64,000 nucleotides of DNA from Silene latifolia (GCF_048544455.1 NC_133536.1:194063325-194127324), one strand, 5' to 3'; positions 23,662 through 37,721 are shown, numbered from the stretch's first letter. The notes: generated from the letters alone by a model not told the origin. Translations and numbers: made by a program.

Positions 23662-23988
23662 GTGCTTTGATTGGGTTCAATTGGAGTAGTTGGCTGAAAA
23701 AAAGAGGTCGAGCGGGACCCGTCTCGAAACTAGCGCTACCCGGGAGGCAACCCGGAGTTTTTTTTTTAGTTGTTTTTCAAACATTGCATTTTATTTCAGT
23801 TGTGTGTAATAATTGGTCTTCGTACCATAGACTATATCAGTATGCTTGCTTTGTTAGTTTTGCGGGTTTTACTGCGTTTTGCAGGAATACACTGGAGATT
23901 ACTCGATCGAGTACTTTTTATACTCGATCGAGAGCTTTTTCTGCTGATTTTACTCGATCGAGTGAACTTTCTACTCGATCGAGTACCT

Positions 23989-24025
<37 letters not shown>

Positions 24026-25915
24026 TTACTCGATCGACCACTATTCTACTCGATCGACCGGTTTTCCTCTCGATCGAGCTGTTTTGGACGCCCATTGCTC
24101 GACTTAGCTTCTTGTGACGATGTTTCGGAGCTATTAGTGACCTCCCATGTTGCTGGCTGGTTTGGGGAGGTCCCTTTATTCGCGCAATCTTGTGAGTTTT
24201 CAGCATTTACTCTCTTTTTCCTTTAGTTTGCATTTCCTTTCCATGTTTTGGTACAATGAGGGCATTGTACGGTTTGGTTTGGGGAGGTTTTGCATCCATA
24301 TCTGTGTCTGCATCTTGTTTTTATTGCATTTCCGTTATCACGTTTAATTTCAGTATGCATTGTTGTTTATTTTCATAAAAATCAAAAATCTGATAAAAAT
24401 TTAAAAATTTCAAAAAATCCAAAAAAATTTTACGTTTATTTTTGCATATAGGTTGAGTCGGAACGGTAGATTTCCATGATGATAATGCACTATAACTTGT
24501 CTTTTTGCTTGAGCCTTGCACTTTCATTGATAGTTATTAGCTTTGTCATACGCATAATCTACGAGTTTCGTTCAAATATAGTGATCGTTTAGACTTGACC
24601 TGATAAATTGGCAAACTACTTAATAAATTCTGAGTTTTTAGAGCCCATAACTGGTGACATTCATGACCAGCTCATTAGGAATTGAGAGTAGTACTCCTTG
24701 CATAGCATGTTCGTCTCTTTTGCACTTTTATGACATTCAATTTCTTGTCAAATGCACATATTCGGGTTTGTGGTTGGTGTCACATGCAGGGAGGTGTTTG
24801 CAAATTTCCCTTTCCTTATATTTTTCACCCATTTAGCTCCACATTAGCCAAAACTTGCCTTTTTGACTCATTAGCTACATTCCAAATTAAGCCTGCCTAG
24901 TCAAGCTAGTTTAGTATGTTCTTTTGTGGTATGATTTTCCGTCTGCAGTTGGCCCATGTGTATTTTGTTTGGAGTTGGTGGAGAATAAAGGAAGGGAGTA
25001 CGAAAAAAAAAGTATTGAAAAAGAAAAAAATAAAGAGAAGAAAACGTGAAAAAGTATTGAAAAAAAAAAAAGAAAAACCAAGGGCTGGAAACGTGATACA
25101 GGATGAAAGAAAGGAAGAAATGAAAAGAATTGAAAAAAAAAGGGATGAGAAAGACGTGAATAAAGAAAAAAAAAAAAAAAAAAAGGAAAAAAAATCAAAT
25201 ATCACGTTCACAGGAAGAAACCAGAGGAGGCAATTTGGAATTTTTTTGAGGTGGTTTGATTTTTGAGTCCGTCTGTGCCTATTTCTATCTTGTGACGGTC
25301 TCACTCCTCCGTTTTATTCATATTTTTTGAGGAGATTGTGTATTGGGTAGTGAGTTTTGTGCCAATGAAGAGCACTTGTGTTTATTTTTTAGTCAGTTGA
25401 GATTCGGACGGTCTTATATGGTTCTGTTTAGGAACTAGCTTGACACTTTTACCTCCACATTTCCATAACTTGTTTTGCCTTTTCTCACCTGAACCTCACT
25501 TTCCCATATCATTTGTAAGCCCTCAGCTGTGACGGACATTATTGGTTGGAGTGTGTGCATTAGTACTTGAATCGTCTATCATCTTTGTTGCATGCATGCT
25601 ATGTAGGTCGCAGTTAGGTGAATGACTGTCCTTTCTTCTCTCTTTTACATATAAATATTCCCCCTTTGCTTCATGAGAGAAGAGTGACCACGAGAGAGTC
25701 CGATTTTGTTGGTCTTGCAAGGTCGATAGGTTGGCTATATTTCGAATGACTTATAATTCGTTTATGCATCGATGCTTAGCTTAAACTGTTAATCTTTGTT
25801 GCATTAAATTGGTTCAAGTAGACAAGTTAAGCTAGCTCTGAGTTATTTTTCCGTTCCATTAGCATATAGTTTTGAGTTTACTCGAGGACGAGTAAAGGTT
25901 TGGTTTGTGGAGATT
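23662..25915 (+). other. 3' untranslated half of inner array internal 1
   Basis: Directly after the ORF comes gctacccgggaggcaacccg, a hairpin-capable sequence often found after the last ORF of Athila elements. Then a CTCGATCGAG palindrome cluster with an A31 tract (separate entry), an AT-rich stretch with iterated aaaatttcaaaaaatcc, a purine block at 25000-25195 (runs of GA and poly-A), and the gypsy 3' motif ctcgaggacgagtaaagg before the LTR. No coding sequence; Lys- or Phe-run ORFs are artefacts of the A-tracts. Confidence 0.8.
23905..24085. repeat. CTCGATCGAG palindrome cluster with A31 tract (also in internals 2-4)
   Basis: Seven copies of actcgatcga(g/c) in about 180 bp, four before and three after a run of 31 A (23991-24021). 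The same arrangement lies at about 28585-28765, 33265-33450 and 37960-38140, with the A-run length differing between copies. Confidence 0.93.
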
Positions 25916-27340
25916 TGATACGTGCATTTTATATAGTCTTTTTAGCCTATTTTATGCACGTATTTCCATGCTTTTATCGTAGTTTTATGCTACGAAATGC
26001 CCCGAATATGCTACTTTGGGTTATTTTGTCTTATTTGCAGGAATGAACCAGAAAGTACTGAAATCAAGCCTTTTACCATCCATTTAGCATGCATTCGGAG
26101 GAAGAGTGAATTTGGAGCGGGAATGTAGCTAGTTTGGGATGCGCAAAGAAGAAAGATAGCTAGGCGAGCAAAGGAAGAACTTCAAATTGCTAGTGCCTAC
26201 TTTGGAGAGCCATATCTCGAGTTCTACAACAGATATGCAGGTGATTCCAATTGGAAATGAAAGTTTGTCCTCTTAGCTTTCCAACGCCACCGGAATCGCC
26301 CTATTTGCCCAAGTAACGAAGAAATGGCAGCCGTTTGAAGTTCAGTGCGCAAAGCAGGAAAAGTACTCGATCGAGTAGATAAATCACTCGATCGAGTACT
26401 AGCTACAGCGAGAAGGTTATTGTCGAGTATGATTAGATTTATTCTTATGTTTATCTTATATCTAGTTAATAATAATAATACTACTTAGTATAAATAAGAT
26501 AGTTTTAGACCTAATAGAAATAATTCATTCCCTGGAGTCAGTAGAGGGGACGGACGACGCTTCTTCTTTTCTCTCTATTTCCGGATTAATTGTAATTTTC
26601 TCTTCCCTTAATTCTCATTCATAATTAGTTTGCTCTTAATCTCTCTTATACTCTTATTTAATTTATGCATCTTAGATTAATTCTCTCTCTTATAATGCCA
26701 CTTTCAATTAATTGCTTATTTGTCTTTATTTGTTTCATCAATATGAGTAGCTAATTCCTCTCTGCTAAGACTATAGGGGATCCATAATTATGAAGGGAGA
26801 GTAATCGATTTATTGGGTTAATGCTGGTGTTGTCTTTGTTGGTTAAATGTTGCGATTAATTGTATCTGCCTCGATTGAGTCGACGCAATTAGACCTTTAA
26901 TTCTTAGTGATCCTTGACCTGGACCGAAAGGTTGGAAAAGGTAGACTAGTAGCGAACAATAGAGTATTGCAGTGAGGGCGAAAGTTAAGCTGTTTACGCT
27001 TTAGGGTGAATTAAGGACCGAAAGGTGACGTTCGTTACCCCTTAGACCGTATTTGCATTGACCTGAGACCTAGATTACTTGACCGGATGATTATGGTGAA
27101 CCGTCTGTCTTAGCTGTTCCTCTTTATCTGTTTGCTTCCTTCTTTTTATTTCCCTCTCCCTTATTCTCTTTAGTTTAGAATATCACTTTTAAAACCCCCA
27201 CATTGTGACACCCGTTACTCATAGACTAAAATTAGACAGATAAATCTCATTTTTGCCTCCCCGTGGAGATCGACCCTACTTGCCACCGACTTGTTAGTTG
27301 TAACTTAGGTATTTATTTTTGGTACCTGACGACGGTATCA
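25916..27340 (+). repeat. inner array LTR b
   Basis: 1425 bp, same ends as LTR a. Serves as 3' LTR of unit 1 and 5' LTR of unit 2; no TSD on either side. Confidence 0.95.
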
Positions 27341-27438
27341 AATTTTGGCGCCGTTGCCGGGGAGGCAGCGTAGTTTTATTTGTTTTTATTTAGTTTATTT
27401 CTTGTCTCAAGGAGCTTCGGTTCCTTGAGACCGTTATT

Positions 27439-28344
27439 ATGTCTTTCGTTCTTCTCTTTCCGCAGGAAGAGAACGAAATTTTTGGTACTTATTTAGCCAG
27501 GTTTTGGAGTGGCTCGAGCCCCAGCACGAGATGCATTTTCCGAACTCCAATTGTCTTTGGACTATCTTCCGGGGTATGAATAACCCTACGCGAGCATACC
27601 TAGAATCTATTGGTAAGTGGGATTTCGAACGAATCCCCGTAAATGAGGTATTAGAATTCTTTAATTGGTTTGTCACTTTGAATCTCTTAAACCCAACTTT
27701 TCTCTTCATGTTGACTCAAATGAGGGGGTGGGTGAGACCTTAGAAACCAATCTAGGAAATGTTGACGGAGACATAGAGGAGACCATTAGCGTGGTTGACA
27801 ATCCTTTTTATGAGGATAGTCTAGAACCCCTTTATGATTCTTGTAATGTTAGTGAGGACGATTTGGAGGCTCTCTTTGAGAACCTCCATCTTGACGAGTC
27901 TAGCGATGAGGAGAGTGATAGTCTAGAGGCTAAATGGGATACTTATGATGATATCGATGATGAGCCCATTTTAGGAGACCCCATTGACCCATTTGACTTT
28001 ACCGCCCCATGCATTTGGGACGATTATCCACCTTCTCCCTTAGTTGACCGGACTCCTCCACCTCACGTTCATACCCGTCTGAGCATCTTAATTCTACTCG
28101 CGTTATTTTTGAGTTAATTGCTCCCGAGCTCTCTAATTTTCCACCGGATAATTTGAGCTTTTATATTCCGCCCTTAGGGAGGGCGAATTACTTTGTGAAT
28201 GATTTTAGGAGGTATCATAGGAAATTTGTTAGGCTTAAATGTTATTATATTTCAATTTCCTATGATATTACTATATTATGGTGCTACTTACGGTTTTGTG
28301 TAGCACATGCGCGAGAAAGTTTGACAGTTCTTTGCGAGCTTTGA
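27439..28344 (+). pseudogene. minimal gag-like ORF, inner array unit 2 (frameshifted)
   Basis: Starts MSFVLLFPQEENEIFGTYLARF, then loses frame at 27503 (one T fewer than unit 1 in gccaggttttt) and again near 27675 and 28065. The remainder aligns with the unit 1 protein in the other frames and ends at the equivalent TGA. Many of the changes lie at CNG or homopolymer sites, so some may be assembly errors. Confidence 0.8.
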
Positions 28345-28676
28345 GTGCTGCTTTGATTGGGTTCAATTGGAGTAGTTGGCTGAAAAAAGAGGTCGAGCTG
28401 GGACCATGCTCAAACTAGCGCTACCCGGGAGGCAACCCGGAGTTTTTTTTTTAGTTGTTTTTCAAACATTGCATTTTATTTCAGTTGTGTGTAATAATTG
28501 GTCTTCGTACCATAGACTATATCAAGTGCTGCTTGCTTTGTTAGTTTTGCGGGTTTTATTTGCGTTTTGCGAGAATACACTGGAGATTACTCGATCGAGT
28601 ACTTTTTATACTCGATCGAGAGCTTTTTCTGCTGATTTTACTCGATCGAGTGAACTTTCTACTCGATCGAGTACCT

Positions 28677-28711
<35 letters not shown>

Positions 28712-30602
28712 TTTACTCGATCGACCACTATTCTACTCGATCGACCGGTTTTCCTCTCGATCGAGCTGTTTTGGACGCCCATTGCTCGACTTAGCTTCTT
28801 GTGACGATGTTTCGGAGCTATTAGTGACCTCCCATGTTCTTTGGCTGGTTTGGGGAGGTCCCTTTATTCGCGCAATCTTGTGAGTTTTCAGCATTTACTC
28901 TCTTTTTCCTTTAGTTTGCATTTCCTTTCCATGTTTTGGTACAATGAGGGCATTGTACGGTTTGGTTTGGGGAGGTTTTGCATCCATATCTCAGTGTTCC
29001 GCATCTTGTTTTTATTGCATTTCCGTTATCACGTTTAATTTCAGTATGCATTGTTGTTTATTTTCATAAAAATCAAAAATCTGATAAAAATTTAAAAATT
29101 TCAAAAAATCCAAAAAAATTTTACGTTTATTTTTGCATATAGGTTGAGTCGGAACGGTAGATTTCCATGATGATAATGCACTATAACTTGTCTTTTTGCT
29201 TGAGCCTTGCACTTTCATTGATAGTTATTAGCTTTGTCATACGCATAATCTACGAGTTTCTTCAAATATAGTCGATCGTTTAGACTTGACTGATAAATTG
29301 GCAAACTACTTAATAAATTCTGAGTTTTTAGAGCCCATAATCGGTGACATTCATGACCAGCTCATTAGGAATTGAGAGTAGTACTCCTTGCATAGCATGT
29401 TCGTCTCTTTTGCACTTTTATGACATTCAATTTCTTGTCAAATGCACATATTCGGGTTTGTGGTTGGTGTCACATGCAGGGAGGTGTTTGCAAATTTCCC
29501 TTTCCTTATATTTTTCACCCATTTACCTCCACATTAGCCAAAACTTGCCTTTTTGACTCATTAGCTACATTCCAAATTAAGCCTGCCTAGTCAAGCTAGT
29601 TTAGTATGTTCTTTTGTGGTATGATTTTCCGTCTGCAGTTGGCCCATGTGTATTTTGTTTGGAGTTGGTGGAGAATAAAGGAAGGGAGTATGAAAAAAAA
29701 GTATTGAAAAAGAAAAAAATAAAGAGAAGAAAACGTGAAAAGTATTGAAAAAAAAAAAAAAAACAAGGGTGGAAACGTGATACAGGATGAAAGAAAGGAA
29801 GAAATGAAAAGAATTGAAAAAAAAGGGATGAGAAAGACGTGAATAAAGAAAAAAAAAAAAAAAAAAAAAAAAAAGGAAAAAAATCAAATATCACGTTCAC
29901 GGAAGAAACCGAGGAGGCAATTTGGAATTTTTTGAGGTGGTTTGATTTTTGAGTCCGTCTGTGCCTATTTCTATCTTGTGACGGTCTCACTCCTCCGTTT
30001 TATTCATATTTTTTGAGGAGATTGTGTATTGGGTAGTGAGTTTTGTGCCAATGAAGAGCACTTGTGTTTATTTTTTAGTCGATTGAGATTCGGACGGTCT
30101 TATATGGTTCTGTTTAGGAACTAGCTTGACACTTTTACCTCCACATTTCCATAACTTGTTTTGCCTTTTCTCACCCGAACCTCACTTTCCCATATCATTT
30201 GTAAGCCCTCACTTGACGGACATTATTGGTTGGAGTGTGTGCATTAGTACTTGAATCGTCTATCATCTTTGTTGCATGCATGCTATGTAGGTCGCAGTTA
30301 GGTGAATGACTGTCCTTTCTTCTCTCTTTTACATATAAATATTCCCCCTTTGCTTCATGAGAGAAGAGTGACCACGAGAGAGTCCGATTTTGTTGGTCTT
30401 GCAAGGTCGATAGGTTGGCTATATTTACGAACGACTTATAATTCGTTTAACGTCTTGACCGCTTAGCTTAAATCGTTAATCTTTGTTGCATTAAATTGGT
30501 TCAAGTAGACAAGTTAAGCTAGCTCTGAGTTATTTTTCCGTTCCATTAGCATATAGTTTTGAGTTTACTCGAGGACGAGTAAAGGTTTGGTTTGTGGAGA
30601 TT
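28345..30602 (+). other. 3' untranslated half of inner array internal 2
   Basis: Same layout as internal 1: the gctacccgggaggcaacccg hairpin, palindrome cluster, A-tract, purine block at about 29690-29885 and 3' motif. No gene. Confidence 0.8.
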
Positions 30603-32022
30603 TGATACGTGCATTTTATATAGTCTTTTTAGCCTATTTTATGCACGTATTTCCATGCTTTTATCGTAGTTTTATGCTACGAAATGCCCCGAATATGCTA
30701 CTTTGGGTTATTTTGTCTTATTTGCAGGAATGAACCAGAAAGTACTGAAATCAAGCCTTTTACCATCCATTTAGCATGCATTCGGAGGAAGAGTGAATTT
30801 GGAGCGGGAATGTAGCTATTTTGAGATGCGCAAGAAGAAAGATAGCTAGGCGAGCAAAGGAAGAACTTCAAATTGCTAGTGCCTACTTTGGAGAGCAATA
30901 TCTCGAGTTCTACAACAGATATGCAGGTGATTCCAATTGGAAATGAAAGTTTGTCCTCTTAGCTTTCCAACGCCACCGGAATCGCCCTATTTGCCCAAGT
31001 AACGAAGAAATGGCAGCCGTTTGAAGTTCAGTGCGCAAAGCAGGAAAAGTACTCGATCGAGTAGATAAATCACTCGATCGAGTACTAGCTACAGCGAGAA
31101 GGTTATTGTCGAGTATGATTAGATTTATTCTTATGTTTATCTTATATCTAGTTAATAATAATAATACTACTTAGTATAAATAAGATAGTTTTAGACCTAA
31201 TAGAAATAATTCATTCCCTGGAGTCAGTAGAGGGGACGGACGACGCTTCTTCTTTTCTCTCTATTTCCGGATTAATTGTAATTTTCTCTTCCCTTAATTC
31301 TCATTCATAATTAGTTTGCTCTTAATCTCTCTTATACTCTTATTTAATTTATGCATCTTAGATTAATTCTCTCTCTTATAATGCCACTTTCAATTAATTG
31401 CTTATTTGTCTTTATTTGTTTCATCAATATGAGTAGCTAATTCCTCTCTGCTAAGACTATAGGGGATCCATAATTATGAAGGGAGAGTAATCGATTTATT
31501 GGGTTAATGCTGGTGTTGTCTTTGTTGGTTAAATGTTGCAGTTAATTGTATCTGTCTGATTGAGTCGACGCAATTAGACCTTTAATTCTTAGTGATCCTT
31601 GACCTGGACCGAAAGGTTGGAAAAGGTAGACTAGTAGCGAACAATAGAGTATTGCAGTGAGGGCGAAAGTTAAGCTGTTTACGCTTTAGGGTGAATTAAG
31701 GACCGAAAGGTGACGTTCGTTACCCCTTAGACCGTATTTGCATTGACCTGAGACCTAGATTACTTGACCGGATGATTATGGTGAACCGTCTGTCTTAGCT
31801 GTTCCTCTTTATCTGTTTGCTTCCTTCTTTTTATTTCCCTCTCCCTTATTCTCTTTAGTTTAGAATATCACTTTTAAAACCCCCACATTGTGACACCCGT
31901 TACTCATAGACTAAAATTAGACAGATAAATCTCATTTTTGCCTCCCGTGGAGATCGACCCTACTTGCTGACTTTGTTAGTTGTAACTTAGGTATTTATTT
32001 TTGGTACCTGACGACGGTATCA
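30603..32022 (+). repeat. inner array LTR c
   Basis: 1420 bp. Internal differences from LTR a include tctgtctgattgag for tccgcgattgag and ttgctgactttg for ttgccgctgacttctg near the 3' end. Confidence 0.95.
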
Positions 32023-32120
32023 AATTTTGGCGCCGTTGCCGGGGAGGCAGCGTAGTTTTATTTGTTTTTATTTAGTTTATTTCTTGTCTCAAGGAGCTTC
32101 GGTTCCTTGAGACCGTTATT

Positions 32121-33028
32121 ATGTCTTTCGTTCTTCTCTTTCCGCAGGAAGAGAACGAAATTTTTGGTACTTATTTAGCCAGGTTTTTGGAGTGGCTCGA
32201 GCCCAGACGAGATGCATTTTCTGAACTCCAATTGTGCTGGACTATCTTCCGGGGTATGAATAACCCTACGCGAGCATACCTAGAATCTATTGGTAAGTGG
32301 GATTTCGAACGAATCCCCGTAAATGAGGTATTAGAATTCTTTAATTGGTTTGTCTTTGAATCTCTTAAACCCAACTTTTCTCTTCATGTTGACTCAAATG
32401 AGGGGGTGGGTGAGACCTTAGAAACCAATCTAGGAAATCTTTGTGACGGAGACATAGAGGAGACCATTAGCGTGGTTGACAATCCTTTTTATGAGGATAG
32501 TCTAGAACCCCTTTATGATTCTTGTAATGTTAGTGAGGACGATTTGGAGGCTCTCTTTGAGAACCTCCATCTTGACGAGTCTAGCGATGAGGAGAGTGAT
32601 AGTCTAGAGGCTAAATGGGATACTTATGATGATATCGATGATGAGCCCATTTTAGGAGACCCCATTGATCCATTTGACTTTACCGCCCCATGCATTTGGG
32701 ACGATTATCCACCTTCTCCCTTAGTTGACCGACTCCTCCACCTCACGTTCATACCCGTCTGAGCATCTTAATTCTACTCGCGTTATTTTTGAGTTAATTG
32801 CTCCTGAGCTCTCTAATTTTCCACCTGCGGATAATTTGAGCTTTTATATTCCGCCCTTAGCTGGAGGGCAGAATTACTTTGTGAATGATTTTAGGAGGTA
32901 TCATAGGAAATTTGTTAGGCTTAAATGTTATTATATTTCAATTTCCTATGATATTACTATATTATGGTGCTACTTACAGTTTTGTGTAGCACATGCGCAG
33001 AAGTTTGACAGGTTGCTGCGAGCTTTGA
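32121..33028 (+). pseudogene. minimal gag-like ORF, inner array unit 3 (frameshifted late)
   Basis: In frame for 213 codons (through gag-like core and acidic region), then shifts at about 32730 where gaccagactcc of unit 1 reads gaccgactcc. The C-terminal third continues in another frame. At the core position where unit 1 has FAAES this copy has FVFES. Confidence 0.82.
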
Positions 33029-33354
33029 GCTGCTTTGATTGGGTTCAATTGGAGTAGTTGGCTGAAAAAAGAGGTCGAGCTGGGACCTGTCTGAAACTAG
33101 CGCTACCCGGGAGGCAACCCGGAGTTTTTTTTTTAGTTGTTTTTCAAACATTGCATTTTATTTCAGTTGTGTGTAATAATTGGTCTTCGTACCATAGACT
33201 ATATCAGTATGCTTGCTTTGTTAGTTTTGCGGGTTTTACTGCGTTTTGCAGGAATACACTGGAGATTACTCGATCGAGTACTTTTTATACTCGATCGAGA
33301 GCTTTTTCTGCTGATTTTACTCGATCGAGTGAACTTTCTACTCGATCGAGTACC

Positions 33355-33395
<41 letters not shown>

Positions 33396-34532
33396 TTTAC
33401 TCGATCGACCACTATTCTACTCGATCGACCGGTTTTCCTCTCGATCGAGCTGTTTTGGACGCCCATTGCTCGACTTAGCTTCTTGTGACGATGTTTCGGA
33501 GCTATTAGTGACCTCCCATGTTGCTGGCTGGTTTGGGGAGGTCCCTTTATTCGCGCAATCTTGTGAGTTTTCAGCATTTACTCTCTTTTTCCTTTAGTTT
33601 GCATTTCCTTTCCATGTTTTGGTACAATGAGGGCATTGTACGGTTTGGTTTGGGAGGTTTTGCATCCATATCTCGTGTCTCCATCTTGTTTTTATTGCAT
33701 TTCCGTTATCACGTTTAATTTCAGTATGCATTGTTGTTTATTTTCATAAAAATCAAAAATCGATAAAAATTTAAAAATTTCAAAAAATCCAAAAAATTTT
33801 ACGTTTATTTTTGCATATAGGTTGAGTCGGAACGGTAGATTTCCATGATGATAATGCACTATACCTCGTCTTTTTGCTTGAGCCTTGCACTTTCATTGAT
33901 AGTTATTAGCTTTGTCATACGCATAATCTACGAGTTTCGTTCAAATATAGTGATCGTTTAGACTTGACTGATAAATTGGCAAACTACTTAATAAATTCTC
34001 GAGTTTTTAGAGCCCATAATCGGTGACATTCATGACCAGCTCATTAGGAATTGAGAGTAGTACTCCTTGCATAGCATGTTCGTCTCTTTTGCACTTTTAT
34101 GACATTCAATTTCTTGTCAAATGCACATATTCGGGTTTGTGGTTGGTGTCACATGCGGGGAGGTGTTTGCAAATTTCCCTTTCCTTATATTTTTCACCCA
34201 TTTAGCTCCACATTAGCCAAAACTTGCCTTTTTGACTCATTAGCTACATTCCAAATTAAGCCTCCCTAGTCAAGCTAGTTTAGTATGTTCTTTTGTGGTA
34301 TGATTTTCCGTCTGCAGTTGGCCCATGTGTATTTTGTTTGGAGTTGGTGGAGAATAAAGGAAGGGAGTATGAAAAAAAAAGTATTGAAAAAGAAAAAAAT
34401 AAAGAGAAGAAAACGTGAAAAAGTATTGAAAAAAAAAAAAAAAACCAAGGGCTGGAAACGTGATACGGGATGAAAAGAAAGGAAGAAATGAAAAGAATTG
34501 AAAAAAAAGGGATGAGAAAGACGTGAATAAAG

Positions 34533-34574
<42 letters not shown>

Positions 34575-35292
34575 AATATCACGTTCACGGAAGAAACCAG
34601 AGGAGGCAATTTGGAATTTTTTTGAGGTGGTTTGATTTTTGAGTCCGTCTGTGCCTATTTCTATCTTGTGACGGTCTCACTCCTCCGTTTTATTCATATT
34701 TTTTGAGGAGATTGTGTATTGGGTAGTGAGTTTTGTGCCAATGAAGAGCACTTGTGTTTATTTTTTAGTCAGTTGAGATTCGGACGGTCTTATATGGTTC
34801 TGTTTAGGAACTAGCTTGACACTTTTACCTCCACATTTCCATAACTTGTTTTGCCTTTTCTCACCTGAACCTCACTTTCCCATATCATTTGTAAGCCCTC
34901 AGCTGTGACGGACATTATTGGTTGGAGTGTGTGCATTAGTACTTGAATCGTCTATCATCTTTGTTGCATGCATGCTATGTAGGTCGCAGTTAGGTGAATG
35001 ACTGTCCTTTCTTCTCTCTTTTACATATAAATATTCCCCCTTTGCTTCATGAGAGAAGAGTGACCACGAGAGAGTCCGATTTTGTTGGTCTTGCAAGGTC
35101 GATAGGTTGGCTATATTTAAAACGACTTATAATTCGTTTATGTCTCGACCGCTTAGCTTAAATCGTTAATCTTTGTTGCATTAAATTGGTTCAAGTAGAC
35201 AAGTTAAGCTAGCTCTGAGTTATTTTTCCGTTCCATTAGCATATAGTTTTGAGTTTACTCGAGGACGAGTAAAGGTTTGGTTTGTGGAGATT
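33029..35292 (+). other. 3' untranslated half of inner array internal 3
   Basis: As internal 1, with a longer A-tract (about 34 A from 33357) and a long A-run in the purine block near 34532-34571. No gene. Confidence 0.8.
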
Positions 35293-36717
35293 TGATACGT
35301 GCATTTTATATAGTCTTTTTAGCCTATTTTATGCACGTATTTCCATGCTTTTATCGTAGTTTTATGCTACGAAATGCCCCGAATATGCTACTTTGGGTTA
35401 TTTTGTCTTATTTGCAGGAATGAACCAGAAAGTACTGAAATCAAGCCTTTTACCATCCATTTAGCATGCATTCGGAGGAAGAGTGAATTTGGAGCGGGAA
35501 TGTAGCTAGTTTGGGATGCGCAAAGAAGAAAGATAGCTAGGCGAGCAAAGGAAGAACTTCAAATTGCTAGTGCCTACTTTGGAGAGCCATATCTCGAGTT
35601 CTACAACAGATATGCAGGTGATTCCAATTGGAAATGAAAGTTTGTCCTCTTAGCTTTCCAACGCCACCAGAATCGCCCTATTTGCCCAAGTAACGAAGAA
35701 ATGGCAGCCGTTTGAAGTTCAGTGCGCAAAGCAGGAAAAGTACTCGATCGAGTAGATAAATCACTCGATCGAGTACTAGCTACAGCGAGAAGGTTATTGT
35801 CGAGTATGATTAGATTTATTCTTATGTTTATCTTATATCTAGTTAATAATAATAATACTACTTAGTATAAATAAGATAGTTTTAGACCTAATAGAAATAA
35901 TTCATTCCCTGGAGTCGATGGGGGGACGGACGACGCTTCTTCTTTTCTCTCTATTTCCGGATTAATTGTAATTTTCTCTTCCCTTAATTCTCATTCATAA
36001 TTAGTTTGCTCTTAATCTCTCTTATACTCTTATTTAATTTATGCATCTTAGATTAATTCTCTCTCTTATAATGCCACTTTCAATTAATTGCTTATTTGTC
36101 TTTATTTGTTTCATCAATATGAGTAGCTAATTCCTCTCTGCTAAGACTATAGGGGATCCATAATTATGAAGGGAGAGTAATCGATTTATTGGGTTAATGC
36201 TGGTGTTGTCTTTGTTGGTTAAATGTTGCAGTTAATTGTATCTGTCTGATTGAGTCGACGCAATTAGACCTTTAATTCTTAGTGATCCTTGACCTGGACC
36301 GAAAGGTTGGAAAAGGTAGACTAGTAGCGAACAATAGAGTATTGCAGTGAGGGCGAAAGTTAAGCTGTTTACGCTTTAGGGTGAATTAAGGACCGAAAGG
36401 TGACGTTCGTTACCCCTTAGACCGTATTTGCATTGACCTGAGACCTAGATTACTTGACCGGATGATTATGGTGAACCGTCTGTCTTAGCTGTTCCTCTTT
36501 ATCTGTTTGCTTCCTTCTTTTTATTTCCCTCTCCCTTATTCTCTTTAGTTTAGAATATCACTTTTAAAACCCCCACATTGTGACACCCGTTACTCATAGA
36601 CTAAAATTAGACAGATAAATCTCATTTTTGCCTCCCTGTGGAGATCGACCCTACTTGCCGCTGACTTCTGTTAGTTGTAACTTAGGTATTTATTTTTGGT
36701 ACCTGACGACGGTATCA
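35293..36717 (+). repeat. inner array LTR d
   Basis: 1425 bp. Its last about 80 bp match LTR a (ttgccgctgacttctg), while its middle shares tctgtctgattgag with LTRs c and e, so it looks mosaic. Confidence 0.95.
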
Positions 36718-36815
36718 AATTTTGGCGCCGTTGCCGGGGAGGCAGCGTAGTTTTATTTGTTTTTATTTAGTTTATTTCTTGTCTCAAGGAGCTTCGGTTC
36801 CTTGAGACCGTTATT

Positions 36816-37721
36816 ATGTCTTTCGTTCTTCTCTTTCCGCAGGAAGAGAACGAAATTTTTGGTACTTATTTAGCCAGGTTTTTGGAGTGGCTCGAGCCCA
36901 GACGAGATGCATTTTCTGAACTCCAATTGTGCTGGACTATCTTCCGGGGTATGAATAACCCTACGCGAGCATACCTAGAATCTATTGGTAAGTGGGATTT
37001 CGAACGAATCCCCGTAAATGAGGTATTAGAATTCTTTAATTGGTTTGCTGCTGAATCTCTTAAACCCAACTTTTCTCTTCATGTTGACTCAAATGAGGGG
37101 TGGGTGAGACCTTAGAAACCAATCTAGGAAATGCTTTGAGACATAGAGGAGACCATTAGCGTGGTTGACAATCCTTTTTATGAGGATAGTCTAGAACCCC
37201 TTTATGATTCTTGTAATGTTAGTGAGGACGATTTGGAGGCTCTCTTTGAGAACCTCCATCTTGACGAGTCTAGCGATGAGGAGAGTGATAGTCTAGAGGC
37301 TAAATGGGATACTTATGATGATATCGATGATGAGCCCATTTTAGGAGACCCCATTGATCCATTTGACTTTACCGCCCCATGCATTTGGGACGATTATCCA
37401 CCTTCTCCCTTAGTTGACCGACTCCTCCACCTCACGCTTCATACCCGTCCGAGCATCTTAATTCTACTCGCGTTATTTTTGAGTTAATTGCTCCCGAGCT
37501 CTCTAATTTTCCACCATGCGGATAATTTGAGCTTTTATATTCCGCCCTTAGTGGAGGGCGAATTACTTTGTGAATGATTTTAGGAGGTATCATAGGAAAT
37601 TTGTTAGGCTTAAATGTTATTATATTTCAATTTCCTATGATATTACTATATTATGGTGCTACTTACGGTTTGTGTAGCACATGCGCAGTAAAGTTTGACG
37701 GAGTTGCTTTGCGAGCTTTGA
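36816..37721 (+). pseudogene. minimal gag-like ORF, inner array unit 4 (frameshifted)
   Basis: The first 96 codons match unit 1 closely, including FAAESL. The frame breaks where a run of Gs is one shorter (gaggggtgggtg near 37095) and again near 37133 and 37427. The acidic region is preserved in a shifted frame from about 37161. Confidence 0.82.

Noticed and set aside
21682-24085. CRISPR-like array from regularly repeated CTCGATCGAG
   Set aside because: Repeats are only about 10 bp, palindromic, with 10-25-bp gaps of low complexity, within a plant LTR element.
23658-24206. ORFs through the palindrome cluster (TRSS or LDRV repeats and poly-Lys)
   Set aside because: They arise because the palindrome is open in several frames and A-tracts encode Lys; they lie after the gag-like ORF stop, without start context.
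24906-25304. Phe- or Lys-rich ORFs in the purine blocks of each inner array internal
   Set aside because: They come from A-tracts and GA runs; the reading differs with tract length between the four copies and there is no domain.
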